DNA of 64,000 nt from Reticulitermes speratus (GCA_021186555.1 JAJKFL010000005.1:10133178-10197177); one strand, 5' to 3'. Positions 21,901 to 35,859 are shown, counted from the first letter of the stretch. Made by a program: numbers and translations. The notes: generated from the sequence alone by a model not told the origin.

Positions 21901-24900
21901 TTTTAAATGAAATTAATGTGTGTTGCATGAAAAGGGTTAGATTATACCCATGACCTTACCTCCAATGTAATTCTAATGGGCTCCTCATTCTTCGATTCTT
22001 CCGAATCCACCTGCTCAACTACTAATTCTTCTTCCACAGGTGTTACCTGAAATCAAAACATTTATAATGTAGGTCTGTTACTTTCAGCAATATTTTATGT
22101 ACATGCTATTTGCTGTTGTTTACACCTTTAGTCATATTGGTGTTCATTTATTGTAGATATTACCTTACACATTATATGACAGGCATGACAATTATGTCTT
22201 TCCTTCTAGTTCACTAAATACCCACTACATCAAAACCACTTTCCACATAATAGCTGTATGTCTTAAAGTAATCTGCATTCCATGTTATGTATCAATTTTG
22301 TGCTAAATGGCACATTTTTTTTTAAAAAAGCTATGAAGTGCAAGTTAGGCACAATAATGTAGAAGTCATTTTGGGGGTAATATGGGCCAGAATGAAATTC
22401 GCAACTTTTCACTTGATCCGTTCATTACAAAATGTTATCAAAATCCACACTACTTCCACATATTAAACACAGAAACTGTCTAAAAATCAGAGTTTAAACA
22501 AGCTGACTTTTTATGTTTAATTTATGTTTACAAACTAATGTTTACAAACATGAAACTCTGAACAAAGGTGTAGCTCCCAGATTTCAGTCCAGCAACCTTT
22601 GTGTCAGTTTGCGATTATTTTGAGGTACAAGTTTTCTGGTCTGAATTCCATTACATCAAAATTCTGTATGCAATCCTCGAGTCCCTACTCCTAGCTACAT
22701 GTTAAATCACTCACTGCCTTATACATTGACATAGCATGAGTGTACTATGTGATTGGTATTGTCAAGTTCTGTGTTACATCCACAAACAATCGAGTGATAA
22801 GTATTGTGTGATGCACACTGAATTAGAAGAACTCAGCTGTGATGTTCCACAATTAACTTCCTCAACACAGCTGTGCAGCACAACTAAATCAATGAGCCAC
22901 GCAAAAAATAAAGAAGTTAGGAAAACCCCAAAATGAAAATACAAATCAACTGAAATATGGAACTGAAGAACTAACAAATCTGCATGACTTATGTAGCTAA
23001 AATGCTTAATTCCTGCGGAACACAACTGTGTTGATAAAAACCATAGGGTTACTATTTTAAATGAAATTAATGTGTGTTGCATGAAAAGGGTTAGATTATA
23101 CCCATGACCTTACCTCCAATGTAATTCTAATGGGCTCCTCATTCTTCGATTCTTCCGAATCCACCTGCTCAACTACTAATTCTTCTTCCACAGGTTTTAC
23201 CTGAAATCAAAACATTTATAATGTAGGTCTGTTACTTTCAGCAATATTTTATGTACATGCTATTTGCTGTTGTTTACACCTTTAGTCATATTGGTGTTCA
23301 TTTATTGTAGATATTACCTTACACATTATATGACAGGCATGACAATTATGTCTTTCCTTCTAGTTCACTAAATACCCACTACATCAAAACCACTTTCCAC
23401 ATAATAGCTGTATGTCTTAAAGTAATCTGCATTCCATGTTATGTATCAATTTTGTGCTAAATGGCACATTTTTTTTAAAAAAAGCTATGAAGCGCAAGTT
23501 AGGCACAATAATGTAGAAGTCATTTTGGGGGTAATATGGGCCAGAATGAAATTCGCAACTTTTCACTTGATCCGTTCATTACAAAATGTTATCAAAATCC
23601 ACACTACTTCCACATATTAAACACAGAAACTGTCTAAAAATCAGAGTTTAAACAAGCTGACTTTTTATGTTTAATTTATGTTTACAAACTAATGTTTACA
23701 AACATGAAACTCTGAACAAAGGTGTAGCTCCCAGATTTCAGTCCAGCAACCTTTGTGTCAGTTTGCGATTATTTTGAGGTACAAGTTTTCTGGTCTGAAT
23801 TCCATTACATCAAAATTCTGTATGCAATCCTCGAGTCCCTACTCCTAGCTACATGTTAAATCACTCACTGCCTTATACATTGACATAGCATGAGTGTACT
23901 ATGTGATTGGTATTGTCAAGTTCTGTGTTACATCCACAAACAATCGAGTGATAAGTATTGTGTGATGCACACTGAATTAGAAGAACTCAACTGTGAATGT
24001 TCCACAATTAACTTCCTCAACACAGCTGTGCAGCAGAACTAAATCAATGAGCCACGCAAAAAATAAAGAAGTTAGGAAAACCCAAAATCTAAAGTAAACA
24101 TCAACTGAAATATGGAACAGAAGAACTAACAAATCTGCAAGACTGAAGTAGCTGACATGCTTAATTCCTGCGGAACACAACTGTGTTGATAATAACCGAA
24201 GGGTTACTGTTTTAAATGAAATTAATGTGTGTTGCATGAAAAGGGTTAGATTATATCCATGACCTTACCTCCAATGTAATTATAATGGGCTCCTCATTCT
24301 TCGATTCTTCCGAATCCACCTGCTCAACTACTGATTCTTCTTCCACAGGTGTTACCTGAAATCAAAACATTTATATTGTAGGTCTGTTACTTTCAGCAAT
24401 ATTTTATGTACATGCTATTTGCTGTTGTTTACACCTTTAGTCATATTGGTGTTCATTTATTGTAGATACTACTTTACACATTATATGACAGGCATGACAA
24501 TTATGTCTTTCCTTCTAGTTCACTAAATACCCACCACATCAAAACCACTTTCCACATAATAGCTGTATGTCTTAAAGTAATCTGCATTCCATGTTATGTA
24601 TCAATTTTTATGTTTAATTTATGTTTAGAAACTAATGTTTACAAACATGAAACTCTGAACAAAGGTGTAGCTCCCAGATTTCAGTCCAGCAACCTTTGTG
24701 TCAGTTTATGATTATTTTGAGGTATAAGTTTTCTGGTCTGAATTCCATTACATCAAAATTCTGTATGCTATCCTCGAGTCCCTACTCCTAGCTACATGTT
24801 AAATCACTCACTGCCTTATACATTGACATAGCATGAGTGTACTATGTGATTGGTATTGTCAAGTTCTGTGTTACATCCACAAACAATCGAGTGATAAGTA

Positions 24901-26199
24901 TTGTGTGATGCACACTGAATTAGAAGAACTCAGCTGTGATGTTCCACAATTACCTTCCTCAACACAGCTGTGCAGCAGAACTAAATCAATGAGTCACGCA
25001 AAAAATAAAGAAGTTAGGAAAACCCGAAAATCAAAGTAAACATCACCTGAAATACGGAACAGAAGAACTAACAAATCTGCATGACTGATGTAGCTAAAAT
25101 GCTTAATTCCTGTGGAACACAACTGTGTTGATAAAAACTGAAGGGTCACTGTTTTAAATGAAATTAATGTGTGTTGCATGAAAAGGGTTACATTATACCC
25201 ATGACCTTACCTCCAATGTAATTATAATGGGCTCATTCTTCGATTCTTCTGAATCCACCTGCTCAACTACTGATTCTTCTTCCACAGGTGTTGCCTGAAA
25301 TCAAAACATTTATATTGTAGGTCTGTTACTTTCAGCAATATTTTATGTATATGCTATTTGCTGTTGTTTACACCTTTAGTCATATTGGTGTTCATTTATT
25401 GTAGATATTACTTTACACATTATATGACAGGCATAACAATTATGTCTTTCCTTCTAGTTCACTAAATACCCACCACATCAAAACCACTTTCCACATAATA
25501 GCTGTATGTTTTAAAGTAATCTGCATTCCATGTTATGTATCAATTTTTATGTTTAATTTATGTTTAGAAACTAATGTTTACAAACATGAAACTCTGAACA
25601 AAGGTGTAGCTCCCAGATTTCAGTCCAGCAACCTTTGTGTCAGTTTACGATTATTTTGAGGTATATGTTTTCTGGTCTGAATTCCATTATATCAAAATTC
25701 TGTAGCAATCCTCGAGTCCCTACTCCTAGCTACATGTTAAATCACTCACTGCCTTATACATTGACATAGCATGAGTGTACTATGTGATTGGTATTGTCAA
25801 GTTCTGTGTTACATCCACAAACAATCCAGTGATAAGTATTGTGTGATGCACACTGAATTAGAAGAACTCAGCTGTGATGTTCCACAATTAACTTCCTCAA
25901 CACAGCTGTGCCGCAGAACTAAATCAATGAGCCACGCAAAAAATAAAGAAGTTAGGAAAACCCCAAAATCTAAATAAACATCAACTGAAATATGGAACAG
26001 AAGAACTAACAAATCTGCATGAATGATGTAGCTAAAATGCTTAATTCCTGCCGAACACAACTGTGTTGATATGAAGCTTATGCAGTGAAGAACATGTCCA
26101 AATTTTATTAGTGTTTATATATTTCGTACTTACCTTCGACCTCTTCTTACTCCAAAATTTCATCCTTCTCCAAAACTTCCGTTTGTTGAGGAAACCCAT
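18969..26199 (-). CDS. Gene A: predicted tail-anchored protein with five tandem acidic exons
   Basis: Nine exons fit with consistent GT-AG signals and phases: 26,134-26,199; 25,211-25,294; 24,269-24,355; 23,114-23,200; 21,960-22,046; 21,022-21,105; 19,829-19,920; 19,348-19,405; 18,969-19,031. They give 235 residues. The N-terminus is basic and aromatic (MGFLNKRKFWRRMKFW). Exons 2-6 each encode one acidic module such as ATPVEEESVVEQVDSEESKN followed by EPIIITLE, 28 or 29 residues, all in phase 0. Exon 7 is a predicted coiled coil (EEFNQLRTLVATQNVQLQKI and on). The end is WKKLCLVV then GGAVLGFAGVVLMQYLPIGM, a hydrophobic segment of about 20 residues at the extreme C-terminus, as in tail-anchored membrane proteins. 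A GTATGT at the end of exon 9 could be a donor to a further exon. I do not recognise the family. It is divergently arranged with RpL36, and promoter-like block b lies 104 bp upstream. Transcription is not proven. Confidence 0.7.
20948..26070. repeat. Array of five 0.94/1.15-kb units, each carrying one exon of gene A
   Basis: Five direct units run from about 20,948, 21,888, 23,041, 24,197 and 25,138 to 26,070. Exon positions are spaced 938, 1,154, 1,155 and 942 bp. The longer units contain an extra segment of about 215 bp beginning GTGCTAAATGGCACATTTTT (about 22,301-22,510 and 23,453-23,663). Units 2 and 3 are almost identical, so the latest duplication was of the long unit. Open frames of 66-102 codons recurring in every unit on both strands are intronic and simply reflect the repetition. 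Confidence 0.95.
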
Positions 26200-26302
26200 G
26201 CTAATCAGAGATTAAGTACAAAATTCTGATTTTTCTCTAGGAGCACTAATTCCAGGCACCTCCTCCTCTGACACTTCAACGACAAACGAGGACGAATCTA
26301 GA

Positions 26303-26566
26303 CGTTCCACTGCGCATATAGTGTCATGAATGCGCTGATTGGCTGAAGGTCACATGACTGAATAGCTGTCTACTATTGGCTGAGTGTGAATTTATAGTGT
26401 TGGGTGTGTTTCAAAAGTCCTTAGGAGAATCGGCAGAGATGAAATGTGTTGAAAGTTATAACCACAGACACACTCCTACTTTTACCACGGCTCACCTATC
26501 TACGTTCGTTACTGCGATCCACGGATGATCCACGAATCTACAAAATATCGTAGTAGTGATCTGTGG
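26303..26566. promoter_or_regulatory. Promoter-like repeated block, copy b, between gene A and RpL36
   Basis: This block lies just upstream of the gene A start codon and about 1.2 kb before the RpL36 coding start. It contains two ATTGG motifs (CCAAT boxes on the minus strand), GCGCTGATTGGCTGAAGG and CTACTATTGGCTGAG. The same block occurs at 5,364-5,604 and 38,545-38,791. A shared bidirectional promoter is inferred from position; no TATA box or mapped start site supports it. Confidence 0.45.
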
Positions 26567-27722
26567 TCTATGATGTGGAGGTTTGTGCTGGAAGGTAGGT
26601 GTTGCTGTAGCTGATTTTGGTTTTATGTAAGTTATTTAAGCGTTTAGTAACATTGCGGTCTTGCTCGGATATATTGTACCATTTAATCCCTGTTATAATC
26701 TGAAGTAGATTGTGCTTGTGTATAAGATGTTTTGTTTTGCTGTCGAAGCTGGTAATTTTACAATGATTCCCATGTAAAAGTGGCCATAGCGGGAATAGAG
26801 CATGTTCGTAATGACGAGCCAAGGCCAATGATCTTCGTGTAGTAAAGTATGTGTTGAATTCAGCATTGCTTCGTAGTTAATTGTTCACATAAACGTTATA
26901 TGATTTAATGCCCTGAGAATTTTAAATTGCAGCTGTTTTGTAAGTATTTTTTCCTTTCAAAATGTAAGCCCACAGAAAAGTTATGATCGAAAACTGCTAT
27001 AGCAAATCGTGTGTGAGCCGAACATTATGCTTCACAGCAAGCACCCACAGAAGCCATTAGAATTAAATGATACAGAACTCGCACAGGAGATCGAGTTGGA
27101 ACTGAACTGCTTTGTGCTTCAGAGCAAGTTTCAACCCTGGTCTCGGATTTTCTATTTGAACTCGGAGATGAATCCGGCTTTTTCCTTTTCTCGTATTAAA
27201 CCCCAACATTTTTATGTAACCTGCAAAGTATACCCTAATATTCAGTTGAGATAACCTACAATGTTTGTCAGACATCTCGTGTCTGTTGTGATGCACTAAA
27301 GAACCGTAACGAATTAACTTAAAAAAATACTTGTCATTTTTGTTTAGCTATTCGTAACATCATTAACCTATTAGCATATTAAAGTTCAGTAACTGTTCTC
27401 TGAGTTACTGTTTGTCTAGGAATTCATATTCAGCACTCCTGTGACCAGGGTCTGTACCATATTGATGACATTGCTCTTCACTGCCATCCATTGCAGCAAA
27501 GAAACCCACATGACATAGAACAGTGAAGGCAGTGCTTACTTAACCCACCCATTTTGTGCAGATGTTTTACGAACATGCAGGTGTAAAATGTTATTTGGTC
27601 TTTTTAAAGGTATGGTAAATTTATTCTTCCCGGTAAACTGAACGTTTGAGTTTTCTGTTAACCTGCCAGTTTCGTAAATGGAACATTATTACGTATTAAT
27701 AATTTGTTAATTGATATTTCAG
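26567..27722. other. Upstream region and likely 5' UTR intron of RpL36
   Basis: A splice acceptor (GATATTTCAG at 27,713-27,722) lies one base before the RpL36 ATG, so a non-coding first exon must be somewhere upstream in this stretch. I could not place it. Open frames on either strand here show no known domain. Confidence 0.5.
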
Positions 27723-27723
27723 G

Positions 27724-29856
27724 ATGGCACCACGGTACGAGTTGGCAGTAGGTCTTCGTAAGGGACATAGAACTACCAAGATACGTATAGGCAAGACTAA
27801 GCAGGACAAGAAACATACTATTCGTCCATCTAGATTGAAGGGTGTAAGTTTAAAATAAAGTGCAGATTGCCAGTGTACAGATATTGCGGTTTTTTTTTCT
27901 TTTAATAAATATTTGTCCATCACACACAACTATATATTTGGAAATCAAGAAATTGGTTAACACAATTGGATGAATCACCATAAAGTTATTGCTGTTTCAT
28001 GGTGTGCAGTGTTTTGGTTCTTATTTTAATCTGTGAATATTGTGGGCAGTAAGTGAGCTGTAAATATTTGTTCCATAATGTGAAGTACATCTTTCTAACA
28101 ACTTTCTAAGTCTTATTTTTGTTTGTCATTATTCTGCGTATTTAAAGTGGGGTTCTTATTCAAGTAATATTGTGTTTACTTGAATATAAGATATTAAATA
28201 GCGCCCCTTCACACTCTTAAATTTTCAGGAAAATACCTGTACAGAATGTTTTTAACTTTTTGCACAATTATAAGGTGACCTGCTCTGCTACCAGTTTTCA
28301 GATGATCAATTAGGAAGAAAGTTCTCATCTTATATACAGATATGTATGGTACATTTGAAAATAATTTGGAAATGCAAATATATATCTTGGGAACAGGAGT
28401 ACTCCTGCAGGAGGGTTCAGACATAGTTCCAGAGGAAAATGCTGGTAGAAACACAGCAGTAGAAGTGGTTGTAATGTAACAAAACTGTCCCACAAGTTAG
28501 TTGAAGGTTAATTATAAATATTCACTGCCATTGCATGCACCTGTTGCAGATTCAGACAAAACACACAAAATTTGTTCGAGATCTTATCCGAGAAGTATGT
28601 GGCCATGCCCCGTATGAGAAGCGTGCAATGGAATTGCTCAAAGTTTCAAAGGATAAGAGGGCCCTCAAGTTCTTGAAGAGAAGGGTTAGTAAAATTACAT
28701 AGTATGTGTAATAATTATACTTCAGTCTCGGGACTTTCGCTGTATTTATTTGGTTCAGAATGAAGTTTGGTGGCAGGCTCTCGTCAACATGGTAATGAAC
28801 TTCCAGATTTCATAAAAGGTGCAGAATTTCTGAATGGCTAAGCAACTCTAATTTCTCAAGTAACATGGATTTAGTATTACTAGATGTTTAGTTGCTGTTT
28901 AACAAAGGTACAAATATGTAAAGCTGCATTCACATGTGATTACTGGGTCTGCAGTTGTACAGTAAGAATACATTTGTGGGGCAGTGTTTTGTGTGACAAT
29001 GCTCCATACAAACAGTGTGATGGTCCAAAGATAGTGATTTGCCCTTATTATATTTTAGTTTGCCCTTGCACAGGCACACTGATTTGAACACAACAGTGAA
29101 CTTTAAGTTTGAACAAAGGGTCAAGAATTCTACAGTAGTTGAGAGAGTGTTAGCTTTTGAAGGACTATGTTAAAATTAAATTACCAAATCTAATTGACAG
29201 TATCTGTTCTGTTTTAGTTCATTGACCTCTGCATTCATCAGCTTCTGCTTCTCTTTCCTGTTTAAGAGACTGGTGGGTTAAAGTTAACATACTTTAAAAG
29301 AGAAGTCTGATGTTAAGTGTAAATGTTCATGACAAAGATGCGCTGTGATAAATACACATTCTCTTGGCGCAGTAAGCAGGGTTCGAAATAGTAGTCATGT
29401 TTAGAAAGGTAAGGGGAGAAAATGAATACAGTAGAGATGTTTAAATTCTGAATGAATGGTGTTGCAGTACTGATGGGAAGTCTGGCTCACAAGTTATCAT
29501 GTTAATGGCATGGAAAGGGTTTAAGGCTTCAGTAACCACAGATGTTTGCAGGGTTCATCCATTTGTAGGTTCTCTGTGTAGGATTTTTTTTTTTTAATAA
29601 TTTGTGATTATTTTTTAATGTTTCAGTGTGAAAACTGTGCTTCCATGTGTCTGTGCGTCTGTTTCAGTCACGAATAACTGTTGTAATTAACAGAATTATC
29701 ATTATACCCTGACAGTATTTCATGTCATTCTAGTAGTATATAAATTTTTGTGTGTTTTGTTTCTAGTTGGGCACTCATATTCGTGCTAAAAGGAAGCGTG
29801 AAGAGCTTAGCAACATCCTTACCCAGATGAGAAAGGCACAAGCCCAGGCAAAATAA
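27724..29856 (+). CDS. RpL36: 60S ribosomal protein eL36
   Basis: Structural protein of the large ribosomal subunit, eL36 family. Three coding exons: 27,724-27,843, 28,550-28,684 and 29,767-29,856, joined by GT-AG introns in phase 0, total 114 residues, the usual size. Exon 1 encodes [20 protein letters not shown] and a basic stretch. Exon 2 encodes [20 protein letters not shown], then [20 protein letters not shown]. Exon 3 encodes [20 protein letters not shown] and ends in MRKAQAQAK. These are hallmark eL36 motifs. An acceptor directly before the ATG shows that the gene has a spliced 5' leader. AATAAA follows 27 bp after the stop. The gene is complete, and its last exon has a dead twin at 9,404-9,493. 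It lies head to head with gene A. Confidence 0.97.
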
Positions 29857-29882
29857 TTTCTTAATGTGATGTTTGCCCCCTT

Positions 29883-29888
29883 AATAAA
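29883..29888 (+). terminator. Polyadenylation signal AATAAA of RpL36
   Basis: Canonical AATAAA 27 bases after the RpL36 stop codon, followed by a T-rich stretch. The same hexamer follows the orphan exon at about 9,520. Confidence 0.75.
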
Positions 29889-32800
29889 TTGTGATACAAA
29901 TTATTAATTTTGTTTTATTTAGTGTATAGGAAACCATCAAATAGAACACCAGCTGTATTAAAGTACTTCACTTTGTTTTAGCACATCATGTTGCACTCCC
30001 TCAAGATCTTTTTAAGGAGCAGTCACAATATTTGGTGGGACACTGAAGTTTGCTGAAATTGTATTTATTTCTTCTTCATGTGTGGTTGTTAATAAAACAC
30101 CTACCTTATTTATCTCCATACAATATGACTCCGCTTCACAATCTCCAGTTTTCAGGAAAATACATATACAGAGGAAGATTAACTTTGTGCACAATTTTAA
30201 AATTAACCTCAATTTTTCAGTTGATGAATTAGGAAAAAATTGTCTTACATTTGGGTGAATATAGTATATACAATATTAAAATATTAAAGTCTGGCATTCA
30301 CTTATATAATGTATTCTGTCCTCTGTATATTGGCTTTTAAAGTTTGTATTGTATGGTTTATTGCATTTTTTGATACTGCCAACTCTGTTCTGCTGCATTA
30401 TCTTTTTCAACCTTACATTGGCATTGCATGGACAGTTCCCATGCTGCTAGTCAGTATAAATATACCAGGTGGATTGGAGGTGTAACAAAGGGAAGCTGGT
30501 ATGGTTTACACGTACTTATATATTGTCTTGCTTTTTGTGGTACAGATGTACTACTAGTAAATAATTGTGCTGTATATCAACAAATTAGAGATTTTCAGTA
30601 ACTACCACAGTTCAAAGTCAAGAATTTGCTATAATGACCTTAGTATCCTGTGTTAATTTCACGCTGTATTATATCACCCAAGGCCTTGATTCTTTACTAG
30701 TACACCACTTGGACTACTTGGAAGGTGAACGCAGTAAGCTCCACTGTAAGGTTTGTTGATCTGACCTATCCACATGAGAGCGTATCCCAGACAACTGGAA
30801 CCTACACCAGCATTTTTGTGGCAACCTCAAATATTAAGTCATCCCAGTGTGTGCAGGGCTGTCTCCTGTTTAGTAAGTGGTCTTGACTGAATGTTGAACC
30901 AGACATAGTCACTGTATATATTCGAAAACAACTTCCATTGGTAGATGTGCATGCACCTGTGCATATATACAAGGGTCACTCCATAATTCATGACAACTTG
31001 GGTGTGGGGGGCAGGTGGAATGTGGCAGTGTAGGAAATGAGAGTACAGAACATACATTTGAAAGGAAGTTATCTGTACTTGTAAATGTTACCATCAAATG
31101 AGGTTATATTTAAAGGAGCCAGTGGTAGGAGGCAAGAAAAACAACACACATTTGGATCGTGGTTTTATTGTTTTGTTGTAGCATACAGAGGGAATTTGGA
31201 ACACAAAATACAACAAACAACTCACACAAACTGTTCATAACCTTCAGAGTAGTCCCTTAGGTTGTCTACAGTTCTTCCAACTATGATGGGGTGGGCAGCA
31301 AATACCATTGGCATCACTTGACATGCTCATCTGAGCCATCTCATGCCAAACTGCTGTCAGAGTGTCCTTTCTATGTGCAAATTATTCCCATGGAATGGCT
31401 ACTTCAGTTTGGGAATCAAGTCTTAGTCACATGGACCAAGGTCAGGAAAACGGACTGGTAAGTAAACTTTATGTCCATTGTGAAATAAGAAGACTGACAC
31501 ACTATGATCCTCACCAACACTGCTACCCACACACCAAATTACATGGTATTATGTCTCAGAAAACCATACCCCTGCCAGTCTGTAAAATATAGACAGAAAT
31601 ATGAGATAACCTCACATTGTGAACTGCACACATAACCAAATTCACCAACTGTAGGCACACAGCATCAACGTGATGAGCTGACTGAAGACAGCGTAACCTT
31701 CTGTGACTGTGTCTCAGTTTACAAACTATAACATAAAAGTCTACTGATTACAAGGTTAGATTTGTTTTTATTTGATAATGCTTTCAAGTACTAAGACTGT
31801 ATATCAAAGATTCAAGTATGGAGCACTGGAAAAATGATGAAACTGAATAACTTGGAGAAAAACCTGTCCCTTGGCCACAACAAATGCCACGTGGACCAGT
31901 CTGGGATTGAACCCAACCCTGCATGGTGACTGACCACTTGCACCTTTGCATGACCTCCTAGATATAGGCCTATGAGTTCATGTCTGTGTTTTTGTAGATA
32001 TGAAGGTAAATCTGTCCCTGTGCTTAATCCAGCACCATGGTAGGAAGATGTGGGCAGGAGTGGAGGTATAGCACCATGAAGTCTTAGATCTTGGTACTAC
32101 ACAGGGAAGTAATACAGACTGTGGGCTGGACTCATTTGTCCTGTACCACTGAACTATATTTATCATTACTCAAATGCCGATAATTTGAAACAATGTTATT
32201 TGTGGAGGAATGACACAGCCTGCATTCACTACAGCACTACACTACACCGCACTTTGGACACATCGCACTGTGCCCTGCCACGCTGCAGATCATATGTCAC
32301 ATTTACAAGCACAGATCCCATCCACTTCAGCCCACACACACAACACGTGTACACACAGAAGTAGAAGGACATCATTTAACTTGATAACTTGCAGCAAACT
32401 TCACTCAAACCATTCTGCGTGATAGCAACAATTGTCACATAAAATAATGTCCTTACACCTGGATATAACCACACTGTTACAACACACTTTGATGTGTGTA
32501 AATCCTCATGATCCTGACAAATAGCATTATTCCACCAGTATCAGTAGACCTTATTAGCACAAGCAGCAAAACTGACAGCTGATCAGTTCATTTTACCCCA
32601 TCTTCTCACAATATTCAATTAGCATTTCAATTTTAACATTTATTATAATATATGAGTGCCAGAAGCAAAACTATACAGGTTTTAATATTGAAAATAGCAG
32701 TCTATAAGCTATCCTTCTGTTTTATTTCACTCATCATGGCACACAGTACCTGAAACACGTAATAAATACTTGTAGAATTTTCATGTAGGAAACTGTTAGC

Positions 32801-34912
32801 TATTGGGAATGGGTATATCAGGAATGCAAATTGAATGTGACACTGGGAAAGAGGTACTTATGAACAGTGGAGTGAATTACAGACATGTTTCTTGTGCACT
32901 TAGTAATAAGATGTATGCTTTTGGAGTATCTTTTGATTTTGCTAAAGCAATTCATTGCGTACATCATGAATTACTACAGTAACTAAATTTTTATGGAATT
33001 TGAGGTGTGGCTGAAAAATCATCTAAATCATACCTTCATGGCAGAAGGCACAAAGCAGAAATAAGGTTACCTAAATTAAATTATAACTCAAAATCTAATG
33101 TTACGCTCTTTTCCAATGCATTGGTATTATTATTATTTTCCATCCAGAAATTGCTTTCAAAATTGCCTGAATGATGTCTTCACTAGTTTGAACACATGAC
33201 TTAAAGCTGGAAACTTACATTACATTTGGCCAAAACAAATTTCATATAATTTTGCACACATAACTTTTTTATCTTAATATTGGGAATTAGAACAAATTAA
33301 AGAAACTGTGGAAGGAACTTTCTTGGCTTACATTGACACTAACTACATATGGAAAACACACTGTGTGTTATTGCTAAACGCAGTTCAGCATGATGTGCTG
33401 TGAGGGCAGTCACATGACTCACAAAATTAGCAAACCTAAAATTAATGTACTTGCTACTCTTATTCCATTGTATCACATGAAATGTGATAATATTTTTAGG
33501 ACACTGAACAGACACCAACATAATATGTCATAAACAAATGAAGATTATCCAGACAATGGCAGGGAAATATTCAGGCAGTTCAATGATATTTCACGTGCCA
33601 GCGAATTCTTACTCACAGTATTATCAGTGGTTTCAGAAAATACGGACAAATTTTGAACAAATTCTGATAAAAGGACATAACATAGGCCTCAACTTCATGT
33701 GCCATAAACTAACCTCAACATGTCATAAACGATTACACTGTACTTGAATCACCTTAGTTATTCAATAACATTTCACCTGCCACGAATGTTTGTGATATAA
33801 AAATATTTAAACCAGTATTAAAAGAGTATAATTTGTCTTACTCCTTGCACCATGTACACGAATTTGCCCCAGTAAACTTTTTCAGCCCAAATACAGCGTG
33901 CATATATGGTGATGGTTTACCATATTTTGCCTGGACTATAAATGTATGTTTACTATGTACTGGTATTTGCACTTGTATTAGAGAGAAACACTTATTAGAT
34001 TTGACATATGTTCTACATCCTTGGCTAGTTCTGTGAAGGATATATGCAATGTAAATGAATTATGCTATATACACAATTTTTTACATAATTACGCCATTGC
34101 CAAGACATATATAGGCATCACAACAGGATAAAAGTTCTACACGCCTTGAAAAAGAGCAAATTTAATGATAATTAGCTTCCACTTTCACTACGGACCTTAA
34201 ATAAAACACAAACCTTGTGAAAAGTTTTCTGTAGATTATGGCAAACGGAGAAAGTTTATCACATCAGTATTTGAAATTATCCGGAGTCAGCCATAAGCTT
34301 TATGTTTGAGGGAAGATGTGACCTTTATTTTAACATAAATGTGTTGTGAATTTCTCCTGCGAACAACACTAAATAAAATGACTGCTGAAAGATGGCAACT
34401 CTCCGGGTGTCAAAATGGTGTTTGTCGCCTGCTTGTCTGGGTAAATACAACGTGTCACTTCAACAACTGACACTTCTGTGCGATAAATAGACCACAAAGC
34501 AAGACTGCATGACTTGAACTCACAACCTACCTGTCTCTGTTTATAGTGCACGTGTGTGTGAATCGAGAAGATAACTTTTCATATAGATTATCAGGAAGAC
34601 GACCACCAACTCTGGCAGCATCTTCGAACTCGTCAATCCGTTGTACAAAAACAGTAATATTGTACGTAAATATGGTATGTATACTTCGTCGATTTGAAAA
34701 TAATTATATTATTAAATTCGTACCAACAGCGCGGAAGCTGCTGTTTTTGTGGTCGCAAGAATTGGGCTGGAAACAGTCAGGCACCAAGGTTATAAGTAAC
34801 TCAGTATGAAATGTTAATAAAGAAAACCTGTCAACACAACTGTTTGTTTCAGATTAAACCTAACTACAGCAACATTTTTCGGCTTGAGGTGTGGAGACAT
34901 CTTCAAGATGTA

Positions 34913-35859
34913 CTAGGTACGCCCAGAAAGTAATGCAACGCATTTTTTTTCTCGGCCCAATTTTGTTGGATAAAAATGATATTTTGCGTGCTGTATCTTT
35001 AAAATGTCCCGCGTTTATGCACATAGGCGCAATGTTTCCCGCTGGATAGCAGCGCAGTAGTGAGCTTTCAAAATGGAGTCTGCAAGTGACGTGCGTTCTA
35101 AACAGAGAGCAGTAATTGAGTTTCTTTTGGCAGAAAACGAAACGAGTGAATCAATTCACAGGCGCTTAAGAAAGGTCTATGGAGACATGGCAGTGGATAA
35201 AAGCACCGTCAGCCGTTGGGCGAAGCGATTGGCGTTATCAGAACAAGGACGGGGCACTCTGTCTGATCTCCCGCGCTCGGGCCGCCCATCAACAGCTGTG
35301 ACGCCTGCAACAGTGCAACGAGCCGACAGTCTTATTCGAGACGATCGGAGAATCACAACCAGGGACGTCTATGTGGAAACACTGAAGAAGCTGAAGAAGC
35401 GTTTCCGGAGAGTTCGTTCCCATAAAGATGCGACAAAAGTGCTTCTTCAACACGACAATGCGAGGCCACACACAAGTCTGCGTACCCGAGAGGCCATCAC
35501 AAAACTTCAGTGGACTGTCCTGCCTCATCCACCGTACAGCCCGGATCTGGCTCCTTCCGACTACCATCTTTTCGGTCCCTTGAAAGGTGCAATCCGCGGA
35601 AAGAGGTTTGAGGACGACGAGGAAGTCATTGCTGAAGTAAAGAGGTGGTTGCGACAGAGACCTGCAGAGTGGTACCGCGAAGGCATACAGGCTCTCGCAT
35701 CTCGATGGCGTAAGGCCAAAGATTTAGATGGAGACTATGTTGAAAAATAGGTTTAGGTAGCCAAAGATTCATGTAATGATGTGACATATTTGAAGTTTTA
35801 ATAAAATCAATTGTGAATGAGAAAAAAAATGTGTTGCATTACTTTCTGGGCGTACCTAG
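34913..35859 (+). mobile_element. Mariner deletion derivative 1, with empty site in copy 1
   Basis: Terminal inverted repeats of about 33 bp (CTAGGTACGCCCAGAAAGTA and on) flank the element, and a TA duplication lies at 34,911-34,912 and 35,860-35,861. The other copy of the segmental duplication reads straight through with a single TA (about 14,974), which is the pre-insertion site. At 947 bp it is shorter than a typical full-length mariner of about 1.3 kb because of an internal deletion in the transposase. Confidence 0.95.
35073..35750 (+). pseudogene. Mariner transposase with internal deletion (derivative 1)
   Basis: This 225-aa open frame is a fusion of the N-terminal paired-like DNA-binding domain with the C-terminal half of the catalytic domain. 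The N-terminus has SKQRAVIEFLLAENETSESI and VDKSTVSRWAKRLALSEQGR, then the RPSTAVTPATVQRADSL and DDRRITTRD linker. After the junction come LLQHDNARPHT and YSPDLAPSDYHLF, which carry the second and third Asp at the DD34D spacing. The segment that should hold the first catalytic Asp is deleted, so it cannot cut DNA, although it could still bind inverted repeats. The frame stays open across the junction. Family-typical length is about 345 residues. Confidence 0.9.

Noticed and set aside
21582-26060. Recurring open frames of 66-102 codons on both strands in the five-unit array
   Set aside because: They lie in the introns of gene A and recur only because the units are near-identical; no domain, start context or splice support.
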